A model generated the notes under the pieces. The model was not told the origin of the DNA, made no database searches, and saw nothing but the letters and a program-made list of their open reading frames with translations. The translations under genes were made by a program, and so were the position numbers. From positions 17,615,330 to 17,679,329 of the forward strand of contig CM072154.1 in assembly GCA_036850595.1 (NCBI GenBank): a stretch of 64,000 nt of DNA. The letters are read 5' to 3'. The stretch is from Rhyacichthys aspro. Lineage: Eukaryota; Chordata; Actinopteri; Gobiiformes; Rhyacichthyidae. Positions 1 through 10,684 of this stretch are shown piece by piece; the stretch's first letter is position 1; each line of letters begins with the position of its first letter.

Positions 1-2106
1 ATCACATCAAACCAATTCAAAGGTGAGGGACTCTGCTGCCCCCTCAGGACAGGCTCAGTGGTGCATTTATGGACACTAGTGTAGATTTGATTGGTGATTA
101 ACATAAATGGACGATTTAAGTACATTTGTCTCTGTTTACAGATCTGAACATGTCAGATGACAGCTCCTTGTCTGATGTTGTGGCCCTCGATGACGGTCAG
201 TAGCCTTAAATTCTTAGGTTAACGATTCATTTTAATTTTGATTATTTTAAAACTAGTAAGATAATGCTTTATTTTAGGTTTAATCAGGTAATTGCATAGC
301 CTGGACTAGTTTCAGTGATTGACAGAGCAAATCAATACATTATCAGCAGTCGACACTAGAACAAAGGTAAATCTGACTAAGCCTCTCTTTGTCTATAGAT
401 GTGGACTCGCCCTGCCCACTGTCCCCTCCAGCTCTGGGAAACCCCTACACAGACCCCCTACAGCTGTCAATGAAGCCCCTGCAGTTGTCTCCAGTGTCCT
501 CCAGCCTGAGCAGTGTGGACACTCACCACACCCCCATCCAAAACTCCCCCTGGAAGGAGTCCAGCCTGGACCAGCCTTATAACAAGACCACAAAACTGCA
601 GCGCACTCCCAGCAGCAGGTCCAGGTAGGGACTGAAACAACAATCAGACAGAACATTACAACACTTAACAGTAGTATCTTCAGGAGCTTTTTAATACACT
701 GCCAGATCTTTTTCTTCCCCACATTAGCAGACATTTTTCTAAAGGGCAAAGTGACCAGACTTTATCAGCTTCATTCATTTCGTAATTTTTTTTTTGCATA
801 GCGTTCATGGAAAAGGAGCAAGTCTTAAGAGCACCTGTACAGTCTTAAGTAAAGCTAATCTAATCTTCCTGTTGTCGTGCAGTAGTCCAGCACCGACCCA
901 GGTGTCCTTAGACGGCAGCAGGGCTCTTCCTGCTCAGTTCAAAAAGAGCCCTTCTGTGCGAAACAACCACTCGACCAGCGCCCCCTCCACCCCAGAGCTG
1001 CACGTGCGCCGACAGTACTCCCAGTCCTTCAGGTTGGTGGCGATACATACATACCTAAGCGTTTATTTGGTATTGAATAGAGGTGGGTCAGAACCAGACA
1101 GCCATCGAGACATCCTCTAACAAAGTCCATTTACTGTTTTGCATCTCCTCAGACTTCCCAAAAGCAAGCCATTTACTGTGGACAATAACCGAGGGCGCGG
1201 CAGGCTGCCCCAGCGCCGATGCCCACCTGAAATCATGCTGCGTTCCCCACAGTACTCCCCTCTGCGCCCGTCTCAGTCCAGCTCTGAGGACACCAGCTCC
1301 GAGCACTCCTCCTCTTCTTCCTACATGAGCTCTCCGGGCCGGGAAGGACCCACTGAGATCCCCAAGCTGTGTCCACCCCCCTACGGATTTCACTTTGGAG
1401 CCCAGAAAGCGGTCTCCAGTCCCTCTCCAAATAAGACACTCAACAAGAATCAAGGCGGCAAGGACATACTGGACAGCCTGCTCTCTCCTCAGCATCTGGG
1501 TGCGAACAAGCGCTTCCTGTCCCCTCCTCCCGTCCCGAGCAGTCAGCAGAGGCAGCAGCAGGAAGAGGCGTCGTCCCCGAGGAGAACGCTGAAGCCGCCT
1601 CCTCCGTACACACGGCTGGTGCGGACGCCGTCGCTCAAAGAGTATCCGAACCACGCCTTCAGGCTGCTGCCCCGAGAGATCGTGTCCGAGGAGCTGAAGT
1701 CCTGGCACCAGAGGAACCAGCTGCAGAAGTTGAGACCGAGCGGAGAACAGCAGGGCACCCTGAGCGTCACGAGCCCCACGTCGCCTCATATGCCCCCATT
1801 TACTCCGGTCAGTACCAAAACATACTGTCACCACTACACATTTTAACTATCAGGAGCTCAAATATTAGAAAATAGCACATACAGTCTTGATTACTGTAAT
1901 ACAACACATTGATGTAAAGATCTGTTTCTAAACATTGTAATTTACTTATTTTATTGTAAACTATAAAAGTGCATGTCTGTATGCTCATTGTTGTATGTTG
2001 TGTGTTTTTCCAGGGGTCGGGTAACTTGGTCCTGCAGAGAGCGGCTGACGGGACGCCTGTGCAGTGGTTTGTGGCTGAAGACGCTGAGATCGTGAGCCAA
2101 GTTTAA
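1..2106 (+). CDS. inava: INAVA-like (CUPID family) protein, C-terminal part, 5' end outside window
   Basis: Six exons can be joined in phase: 1-22 (partial), 142-195, 399-624, 883-1032, 1153-1807 and 2014-2106 (stop TAA 2104-2106), giving the last 399 residues. All introns are GT-AG. The protein is rich in Ser, Pro and Gln with no membrane segment. It contains a run of acidic and serine residues (SSEDTSSEHSSSSS), a PPPYGFHFGAQK block, a conserved-looking LKEYPNH...REIVSEELKSWHQR block and the terminus GTPVQWFVAEDAEIVSQV. From memory this resembles the C-terminal half of INAVA (C1orf106), whose relatives CCDC120 and FRMD4A/B share the N-terminal CUPID coiled coil that binds cytohesins. That coiled coil would lie upstream of the window, so it cannot be checked. 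INAVA acts at cell junctions and in innate signalling. CCDC120 or FRMD4 are alternatives; a structured family member is more secure than the exact symbol. Confidence 0.6.
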
Positions 2107-3087
2107 TTAGACTCATCTAGTAGGATTTTCTGTTTTTATTTATCTGTATTTATTAACGCTGTGGACTCTCTGTGAGATTGTTTGTCCAAAGATGTGTGAC
2201 GTTGTCAATGATTTGATGCAGAAAACATGTCGTTACCCTGAAGAGCACATTTCTCTTTCTATTAATTTAAACTTAATGTAAGGTGATATGCCACTTTTAT
2301 TTATTTAGATTTTAAAATAGACACTAAATATGATTAAAGGTTATAATAATATCAAGAAAGGACCTAGAACTAGTTTCACAAATCTTTTTTTGTGACTGGA
2401 AAATGTTTTGCACAATAAGTTCACTTGCAGTTGCCCATTCCTAATATAATTTTTATTTTATTCTCTATTTATCTTTTATTTAAAGTTTCCTCTACATGAT
2501 TACTAACAATGTAAATAATCCATCTTTGTTGTACATATTTTAACTTTTGATGTGAATATAGACAGTAAAATAGTGGACCAAGGGACAAACCCTGATGGAT
2601 GATGTAGAAGTGAGGGCTGGCTCCAGAAGCCTGACACTCGCTGAAAACACAAAAAAACGAGTCCATATTGTTTTTCACAGTTATGATTCTGCTCTATTTT
2701 AAAGAGTCACTCTCTTTTCTGTAATTTTTGATACAAAGAGACAGTCCACCAAATAAATAGCCCGATCAATCAACACTAAAAATAGCATTTTTTTTTTTTT
2801 TTGCATATATTTATCTTAAACAGACACCAACCATTACTGTGGTCTGGGTCTTTCTGTGGCTCTCTTACTCTATTATCTATTACTTTCACAGCTTCACATG
2901 CCCACTTAGAGTTTGAGTCTGTTGGTCCCTTATTTTTGTGTCTATAGAGGTGAAGTAAGCTAACATTTACTAACGGATGCTAATTAATCACTGACTGAAG
3001 GTGGTTTGATGAATGTTTTGACTGCAATACGGTATTTTGTTACTAACCAAGTGATTGTATCAGTTTTGATATTTTTTGTATATTTAT
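2107..3087 (+). other. Probable 3'UTR of the INAVA-like gene
   Basis: AT-rich sequence after the stop codon, with no coding signal on either strand. There is a weaker AATAAA at 2752-2757 and a better placed one at 3088. The extent is inferred from these signals only. Confidence 0.4.
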
Positions 3088-3093
3088 AATAAA
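3088..3093 (+). terminator. Polyadenylation signal for the INAVA-like gene
   Basis: AATAAA on the plus strand, followed within about 40 bases by a G/T-rich stretch of the kind that helps cleavage. It lies 0.98 kb after the stop codon at 2106. A second AATAAA at 2752 has no such downstream stretch. Confidence 0.45.
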
Positions 3094-3210
3094 ACTATGA
3101 GTTCAAGTTACATTTGTGTGAGTTTGAGTTGGAAAATTTGGGTTAAGATTGAAAAGTCAAGAAAAGGATGGGGATTTATGTTAAAAAAAAAGTTAAAAGT
3201 AAAGGTTTAT

Positions 3211-3332
3211 GGGGTGTCTCTGTGGTTCACATACAGCATACTCATGAGACCTGGGTTCGATTCCGGCTCGGGTCATTGTCATACCCCTCTCTCTCACCCT
3301 ACTTTCTATCAATTAAAGGCTGAAAAAATAAA
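3211..3332 (+). repeat. tRNA-derived SINE, copy A
   Basis: The copy has a degenerate tRNA-like head with a B-box-like GGGTTCGATTCCGG (3253-3266), then the family body CATTGTCATACCCCTCTCTC, and a tail TATCAATTAAAGGC followed by A-rich sequence. Four relatives occur in this window (6461, 35916, 47431 minus, 51151 minus). It sits between the converging 3' ends of the INAVA-like gene and irag2. Confidence 0.75.
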
Positions 3333-3342
3333 AAAGTAAAGT

Positions 3343-3348
3343 TTTATT
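3343..3348 (-). terminator. Polyadenylation signal of irag2-like gene
   Basis: TTTATT on the plus strand reads AATAAA on the minus strand, 62 bases after the irag2 stop codon. No nearer signal is visible. It implies a very short 3'UTR ending against SINE copy A. Confidence 0.5.
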
Positions 3349-3409
3349 GTTGTACAAAGAGCTCTGTGTTACATTTCTCTACACAAACTCTCAAAATACT
3401 GTCCAGGCC

Positions 3410-6400
3410 TCAGTTGGACTCTGGTTCTTCGTAGAGGATCAACAAGAAGTAAATCATTGTGACAAAGCTGAGAAGCACAAAAATGTACAAACAGAGGATC
3501 GCCCAGCGACAGCGGTACATCCAACCCGTCCCGGGACCTTTGCACAGAGGTCCACATCTGAAGAGAAGAGAAATGGCATTTAAAATATTATTATCATAGC
3601 TTTTAAACTAACACACAGGGACTTACTTCTCGGTAGGAATCTGTTGGTTTATATTTGGACTCTTTTTGTCTGACTTTTTCTTTAATGAAGCAGCTTTGCC
3701 TTTGTGTCTTTGCCGCAGAGTTTCCAGTGTTGAGCTGTTATGAGGAGACAATATTAGAGGTCGGTCTATTGTCATTCAGTTTGTAGTCAAGACCACATTG
3801 AGAAAAGAAGAATAAAAGGAAACATCCATAACACTGAAACACTACACTACTATGAAAAGATTCATAAGGCGCCTGATCAAAGGGGACAGAGAGATTTTGA
3901 TTTTAAAATATCAAATTATGACCCATTCTTCTGGTCACATGTCACTAATAATGACAGTAAATGAATCAGTTGCACCTGACTAATCTTATATCTCTTGTAT
4001 CCAGTGTGTCTTAACTCAAAGCCTCAACCATGCTGTGTTATATATTATTTAGTTCCAAAACACTTAATAGAAATCATGGGCTCGTACTTTTTGCTTTGTA
4101 TATTCGCTGTAGCCACTTGTTTCATCTGTGGACTCTCTGGTTTTGGGTCGGGGGGTGCAGCAGCTGGAGGTTCATTTGTATTTTCAGTTCTTTCAGGATT
4201 TTCACTTGACTCAACGAGTGTCCTGTGTCCAGAACAGAAAAACAGTATGTCATTTAAGTCATTATCTGACTGTATTTGTGTCTGTGATTGTGACCTGTCG
4301 TCCGCCGAGCAGCTGTCGTTGGTGGAGACGCAGAAGCTGGACTCGGAGCTTGGACACGGCGACGGACACGTGGACTTTTTACTTGAGGACCCTCCACGCC
4401 TCCTTGATTCTCTCTTCTTCTTCTCCTGCAATTTCACAAAATCCACTATAAGTAATGATTCAAAAAGTGATGAAAAGACTCTAGTTTCTCTGGTTTGAAG
4501 TGGGATAAACTGCAAAAAACTGCTGCTTACATGCGTCTGGTTTGTAATTATGGATGAACTGACTCTGCGACGAAGGGAGGCCTGAACAAAAGGAGAGAAT
4601 AAGAGTTGAGCAGGAATCTTTTATTTAAAAATAACTAATACTAAACATCTACCGACCTGTTTAGGGCTTTTCTTACTGTCATTACTGTCCTCTGGATCTG
4701 AAACAACATCATGGTCAATTAAAACCTTAAGAGAACAGTCATACGAGGAGATGAATGTGACTTTTGATGAACCTGGTGATGGTCTGCTGTAGACGATGTT
4801 TTTGCAGGAGTTTCTCTGTTGGATCTGTTTGCGGGCCTCTTCCAGCTCAGCCAGGTTTCGCTCGTATCTGCTCCTCAGGTTCTCCACGTGAGCCACCATC
4901 AGCTCCACGGCCCGACTCACACGGGCCTCCTGCAAACACAGAAAACAAAGCACGGATACCTTCGACAAATGAGCGTGAATAAAGATGATGATGATTGTGA
5001 TTTTATTTCTCTCAAAGTTGTGGAGCAGATGTGTGTATTTTAGTCTTTGCTTTTATTTTTCTAGATTCTAGATACATTTCTCATTTGCTTACGTCTCAAA
5101 TTAGGTTAACAAATAAAGAAAGTTTCCTACAAGTGCCAATAAAACTTCCTTACACAGACAACTTAATATTAAAGAGCCTTACACAGCGAAATATTTCATC
5201 AGGTAAATAATAAAAAGCAAGTTGTGGTGAGGCCAGATAATATTTGGTTAAAGAGAAATCATTTTTTTGCATTGGAAATCTTACATAACTGGCTTCAATT
5301 TATGAAAATGAGCGCAAAAATGTTTAGGAGGCCGATATGTTTGCAGAGTAACATGTACAGGGAAGGCTATTATCAACAAGTGAGGTGGGCTAAGAAAAAA
5401 ATTTAATATATAAGTAAAATATATAAGTAAATTTATATTTTTATGTTTATATACCTTAGACCTTAGAAGATAGTATTTATAATTTTGATGGCACAAATAT
5501 TTCAAAATCACCACCAAAAAGCAAAAAGGTGTTTTTTCCACTGTAGAATGAGTAGATGATGTGTGTGTGGGTCCTTTTCACCTGATGCACAGCTCCGAGC
5601 ACCTCTGCAGTGTTGGAGATCCGCTCCACCGTCCCGCCGAGGATGTCCAGACACAGCTCCAGCTTCTGCAGGATTTTACTGCGTTTGCTGTCCAGACACA
5701 GAGCCTTCAGCATCTGTCAAAGACCACACACACGTTTTCAAACAGCTGTAAAAAAGTTTTACCTCTGCTCCTCAGGTCACAAGTGGCTCGTGTCTGAAGG
5801 CCGACCTCCAGCGTCTCTCTGCCCCGGGCCAACTCCAGCTGCACATTCTCCTCGGCCAGGTTTCGGGCGTGCTCCTCGGCCTGAAGTCTCTGTTTGAGGG
5901 TGTACTGATCGCAGCGGAAAGCCATGGTGATCTGACAAAACGCCACCTTAGACACAAACATAGACTCACTTAAACAATCAGGTTTGATTTATTTGCTTGG
6001 ATTAAAAATAATGTGGAGTTGTTTTGTATTTTTGGTGAATGGCACAGGCAAAAAACAAATACATTTTCAAAGGTTAATATTGTACTTTTGAGTGGGTCTT
6101 ACCTCCACGTCTTTCTCAGACATCTCCAGACTGTTAAAAAATAAAGAGTCAACACCGGTTCAATGTTTTTTTGTGTGTGTCTTTTGTAAAACAGTGTGAT
6201 GTTCCTCTCTGTCACCTGTTGAGTCCCACTCTCTCGATGATGGACAGGTCGTTCCAGCTCATGATGGGCTGCTCCTCTTGACTGGTTTCTGATGGAAAAT
6301 AAAAGCTTTTCACATTTTGGAGTGAATGTCAGACACTACTTTTTGCAGTTTTTTTCTGAGCGCACAGTTTTTTCACTCCACACAGTGTTTTCAGTTACTT

Positions 6401-7334
6401 GTTCTGAATCGGGTGCAGTTTTGTTTCTACTATAAATGTATCTGCAGCATGTTGTTTATATCACATACTTGAGCGACTCGGGTTTGATTCTAGCTTGGGT
6501 CATATGATCAGTGTCATTCCCTTTTCTCTCAGCCTGTTTACTGTTAATCTACCTATCTATCGATTATATCTATCTATCAATAAAGGCAAAAGGCCTCCCA
6601 CAAAAGGACAAAATCAATTTAAATCTTAGAAGTGATGATTTTGTCCCTTTTGGGCACTTTCTATAATAAAAATAGTTCCTCATTCCACCGCCTTTTGGTG
6701 CAGCCTTAAAAATCCAAAAATGCAGTCTTATTTTGATGTTATTATGCACTACTGAGAAACTAATACCCTACAAAAATGTCCATATTTCACCTTTAATGTT
6801 GTCAGCAATGAGATCATTTTATTGTTTTATATCTTTTTTTGCACATAACTTACTTTGTTATACACAAACTTTTGACTTTTTAAAAAAAAATAGTATTATT
6901 TGTTTTGTATTTGGTAACCTTAATGATAAATACACATGGTTAAGCAGCAGTAGAACATAAGTAAATATATACATAAGGATGAATTAGTGAATCAAAATTA
7001 TTTATGCTTTGTGCTTTTTAACGCAGGAGAAATGCTTACAAATACTTATCCTAAATAAGGTGTAGTTATTATTAGCTTAAATGCATACTCTGTAGGACAC
7101 TCTTTGAAAAATACTGGTCTTTTATGAGCAACAGACTGTGTTTATGAGACATTACCTTCATCGCTGTCGTCACTGCCCGCCATCATGGACAGACTCAAAC
7201 TGTTTGTCTCTGAGGATTGAGGCTGAGAGATAAGAACACATCAGTACAAATATTAAATCAAGATTTAAACGTGTATTTTATTATAAAGTAAGATCAACAG
7301 AGTGCATTGTTGGGCTTACCTGGGCGTTCATCAT
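3410..7334 (-). CDS. irag2: IRAG2/LRMP-like tail-anchored coiled-coil protein
   Basis: Eleven exons (minus): 7334-7320, 7222-7156, 6288-6216, 6130-6103, 5946-5806, 5713-5582, 4929-4657, 4581-4531, 4425-4295, 3734-3627 and 3557-3410; 388 aa, all phases agree. Residues about 28-243 form the family coiled-coil core, with the signature VAFCQITMAFRCDQYTLKQR, then EVLGAVHQEARVSRAVELM and a heptad-rich segment ending in EEARKQIQQRN. The acceptor of exon 5 was placed at 5946 because it restores VAFCQ ahead of the AFRCDQYTL signature. A basic Ser/Lys-rich linker leads to one hydrophobic segment at about 359-382, followed by only six residues (EEPESN): a tail anchor for the ER/nuclear envelope. IRAG proteins bind IP3 receptors; zebrafish lrmp (futile cycle) is needed for pronuclear attachment. 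This protein is shorter than human LRMP (555 aa) and has no long N-terminal region. MMNAQ or MNAQ is the start; 5' non-coding exons are not seen. IRAG1 is the alternative family member. Confidence 0.8.
6461..6612 (+). repeat. SINE copy C, degenerate, in irag2 intron 2
   Basis: It has the family body (ACTTGAGCGACTCGGGTTTG, then TGTCATTCCCTTTTCTCTCA) and the tail CTATCAATAAAGGC. The 5' tRNA-like third is missing or unrecognisable. A short CTAT-type microsatellite (about 6551-6578) lies inside its tail. It is antisense to irag2. Confidence 0.7.
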
Positions 7335-8997
7335 TGTTAAACTGGTGATTAGGGAATGACAATAGTCCAAACGTATCCCTTCATTAAACCAATTAATTAT
7401 CTTCCGAGTGACTCATGCCATTTTCTCACTGCTGCTGAAAACACTTGGATATTTTTACACGTCCCACTGCGAAGCCAACTAGGTCCATTTGTCCCCCACT
7501 GTCTTTCCCCTGTCCCGAGAATAGATAATCCCATTAAGAGATCCACAGCCAGAGCAGAGCAGAGAAACGGCCTGCACAAGAGGCTCATGGGAAACCGCTG
7601 CTCTCCTGTTGCCGTGTTTTTATCTTTGGCAAATACATACATGTTATAAATGTTGAGCCAGCTGGTCGATAAAATGAGAGGTTCACACGTATTTACAGTT
7701 GATCTCAACGAAACTGTAGATAAAGACATAGAAAGAGTCATTATATATATTGCATATGCATTTAGAGCAAATGGTTGAAGCACAGTGTTAATGGTTGAAT
7801 TTTGAAATTGAAAGGAAAGTGTATACAAACCCATGTCATGCTGTGATACTCTTTGCTTTCTTTTTTTCTAATTTTGGCTTTATTCCGACAAAATTCTTCT
7901 ACAAAAGGACAATCCTGGATTCAATTTAATACAAGATGATCCACACTGAAGAATTTAAAGCAGCGTGTTTTAATTAAATTCACAAAAGCAACAAAGGTAA
8001 CTTGAATACTAAATGTGGGACAGTAGTCTAATTGTATGTAAATGTTTAGAAGAAGTTATTAGACATGACTATAATGTGGTGAAGCTTTATTTATTTAATG
8101 ATCTGATGACGTGAAACACTGAACTCAGCCTGTCTCCAGCCCAAAAAACGTGGAACAGAACAGCATTAATGCCCAAAGACACATTCAATGTATGAAGATA
8201 CTAATAGAAACTAAATGTAATTTGTCTAATTGTATGAATAGTATATGAACCTTTTTATAAATGTCGTACAACCTGGTCACTATTTTTACATTAAAGCTAT
8301 TGCCCACATCTCCAAAACATGTTTTCTGTTTGTTTGTTTTTCTCACTTTCCAGTTATCTTTCTATGTATGGATGTATGTTTATGGATTGTTTGTAAAAAA
8401 AAAAAATAAATTAATTAAAATTATTTGGAATTAAAAACTACTGCCAATTTTAAGCCTCACAATGGTTGAAGAAAGTGATTAAATTTGTTCAGAGAGTAAC
8501 TATTGACCCATAGTCTTATATTATTGGGTATATAACTGTTTTACTATTGTTGTGGTAATATAATAGTATCACAGGAAGCACTTCTGTGAAAACAGTGATA
8601 GTGCTCCCTCTTGTGGCCAAAGGTTGACAGAGCAATAAAAGCACAAAGTCAACTGCTTCAAAAAAAAACATTTCAAATACCCTTGACACTAGATAAATTA
8701 GACCATCAAAAACTCAATCTTATGACTGACTGGAAGATTTATAAAGCTTACAAATGATGAATATAAGAATTCTCCACTCGAAACTATCGGCTCCATCAGA
8801 CAAAACAGTGTCCTATATAGTCAGACCTTTTTCTTTGAGGCACCAATCAGAAATGAGACTAGACTTTAATACTTCAGAGAGGTTAGTCATGTGACCTTAT
8901 GTAAAATATCCATGAGGCTTGGATATAAATGCCCTCAAATGACATCCAAACAAAACTATAAGAAGCAGATACAGACATGTTTACAGGAACATATGAA
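7335..8997. other. Intergenic, irag2 upstream region to sort1 3' end
   Basis: The irag2 promoter and any 5' non-coding exons should lie in the first few hundred bases, but no TATA or CpG-rich core is obvious. The rest is AT-rich with no coding signal. I see no RNA gene. Confidence 0.4.
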
Positions 8998-10684
8998 TTT
9001 ATTTCATTAAGAATTGCCTCAAATATACAGAAGAGAGAAACAGCAGATACAAAGAGGTAACCTTGTATATTTACAGAACCAGCACAACTCATTTATATAG
9101 ACTTCAAACTGTAAGAAAAATGTAGTACCCTCACGAAACGCAACAAGCTTTTTAAAATAAAAGTCACAGAGAGGCGTCCAGTGTCTAGCAGCTACATACA
9201 ACCCTGTGTTCATTGATTTAAATCCAGCTGATTATTTTGCCACAGTAAAGATTATCCAGGCTATTGTAGCTTATTCTGTCACAAAGCTAATTTAAACTTT
9301 AAAATTATCATGCAGTTCAAGGAAGTTTGAATGAAAAAGACATGTCTGTCATGTTGTCTCTTTGAAACAAGTGCAACATGCTTTTTGAGAGAAACTGGTC
9401 ACACATAATCAGTACAAAAACCCTGGCTACGTAATGAAGGGTCTCGCCTCAAATCCACACAACAGGCACTTGTAAAACCGCATCCGAACGACATTTACTA
9501 CACTCTGAACCTCTCCATAAATAAATAAAACCTGGAGGACATCAACAACAATATCACGTGACGAATACATGTGCAACAAATGGAGACAAAATGTCAGACT
9601 AATCCAGTTTTCATCAAAATGACAGCAACAGTGTTATTCAAATAAAAGTCGTCAAGGCCTGTTAAATGAGACTATTATCTTTAGACACACATTTACAAAC
9701 TAATTGTTTCTCCACATTGCTCCTGCACCATTGCCCCGTGCTGTAAAAATATCAGTGAATATTGTTACTAATTAACAAGAGATAGCATTTGCCGCATGGA
9801 AAGTTTTCATTTTAAATACAGCTTATTATTCATCAGTACAAAAATGCTGGATTAGATTTAAAAAAAAAAAAGTATTTTATTTGCCATGAAAAAACATGAC
9901 TACAGTGATTATTACTGTTGTAACTCATGAAACATTTGATTACTAAAACTCAGCTTTGTGCTTTGGACTGATAATAATTTAAAACCTCCATCTAAAGGAC
10001 CAACTTGTCAATAAAGGTATAAAATCTGAACAATATACTGAATGGGAAGATGTTATTGCTCTCAAACTGGTGCAAATGGTCATTTACACTTATTACTGAA
10101 CTTACACATTCAGCTCAAGAATAAAGGGACTGAAAACCAGAGAATAACATGCTCTTGGCTCCAGCTTCAAATTCAACAATACTTAATTAAACGTGGGTAA
10201 TCATACAGCGGGGGAAATATTTACCAGCAGCCTTCATTAACAACGAACCGCATCAGAAAAGGCAAAGAAAATGGTTTATGTACAAGTGCCTACGACAAGT
10301 GTCTTTAAGAGGAGTGTTGACAGTAGAAGAGGCAGGACCATCACTGCAAACTGCTTCAAATCCAAACCTCTGGCTCTGACTGCAGTTCAGGTTTCTGCAT
10401 AAGACCCTAGAATAAATAACTCAATCAACAGACTCAGTAATTGAAGCGAAACACGAGAAGAGTGCCTTCACATCCTCCATTATTGCCTCCTTTTTCGGCT
10501 TTAGTCCCAGGAAGCCTTCGTACATTCATTTTTTGGGATGACATCAGTGACTCTTTGTCTGTCCCAGGCCACAGCTCGTACTAAAAGTGAAAGGAAGAAG
10601 TAGCTGAAGACAGAAGAGACAGAAGTGGCTGCCCGAGGGATGGCCCGGTTACCTGGTGCTCAGCGGCGGGACAGGTTTCACCGG
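8998..10684 (-). other. sort1: Probable sort1 3'UTR
   Basis: Minus-strand sequence after the sort1 stop codon (10687-10685). Two AATAAA signals on the minus strand are possible: 9881-9876 and 9003-8998. The latter is followed by a T/G-rich stretch. There is no coding content. Length is inferred from the signals; human SORT1 also has a long 3'UTR. Confidence 0.4.

Noticed and set aside
1088..1834. 248-codon open frame on the minus strand over the large INAVA-like exon
   Set aside because: It is the complement of a real GC-rich coding exon; the plus frame continues in phase through splice sites and has family-like blocks, the minus frame has none.
5932..5946. irag2 exon 5 starting at 5931 (acceptor TTTTGTCAG)
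   Set aside because: In phase and with a usable acceptor, but it drops VAFCQ, which the family has before the AFRCDQYTL signature; the acceptor at 5947 restores it.
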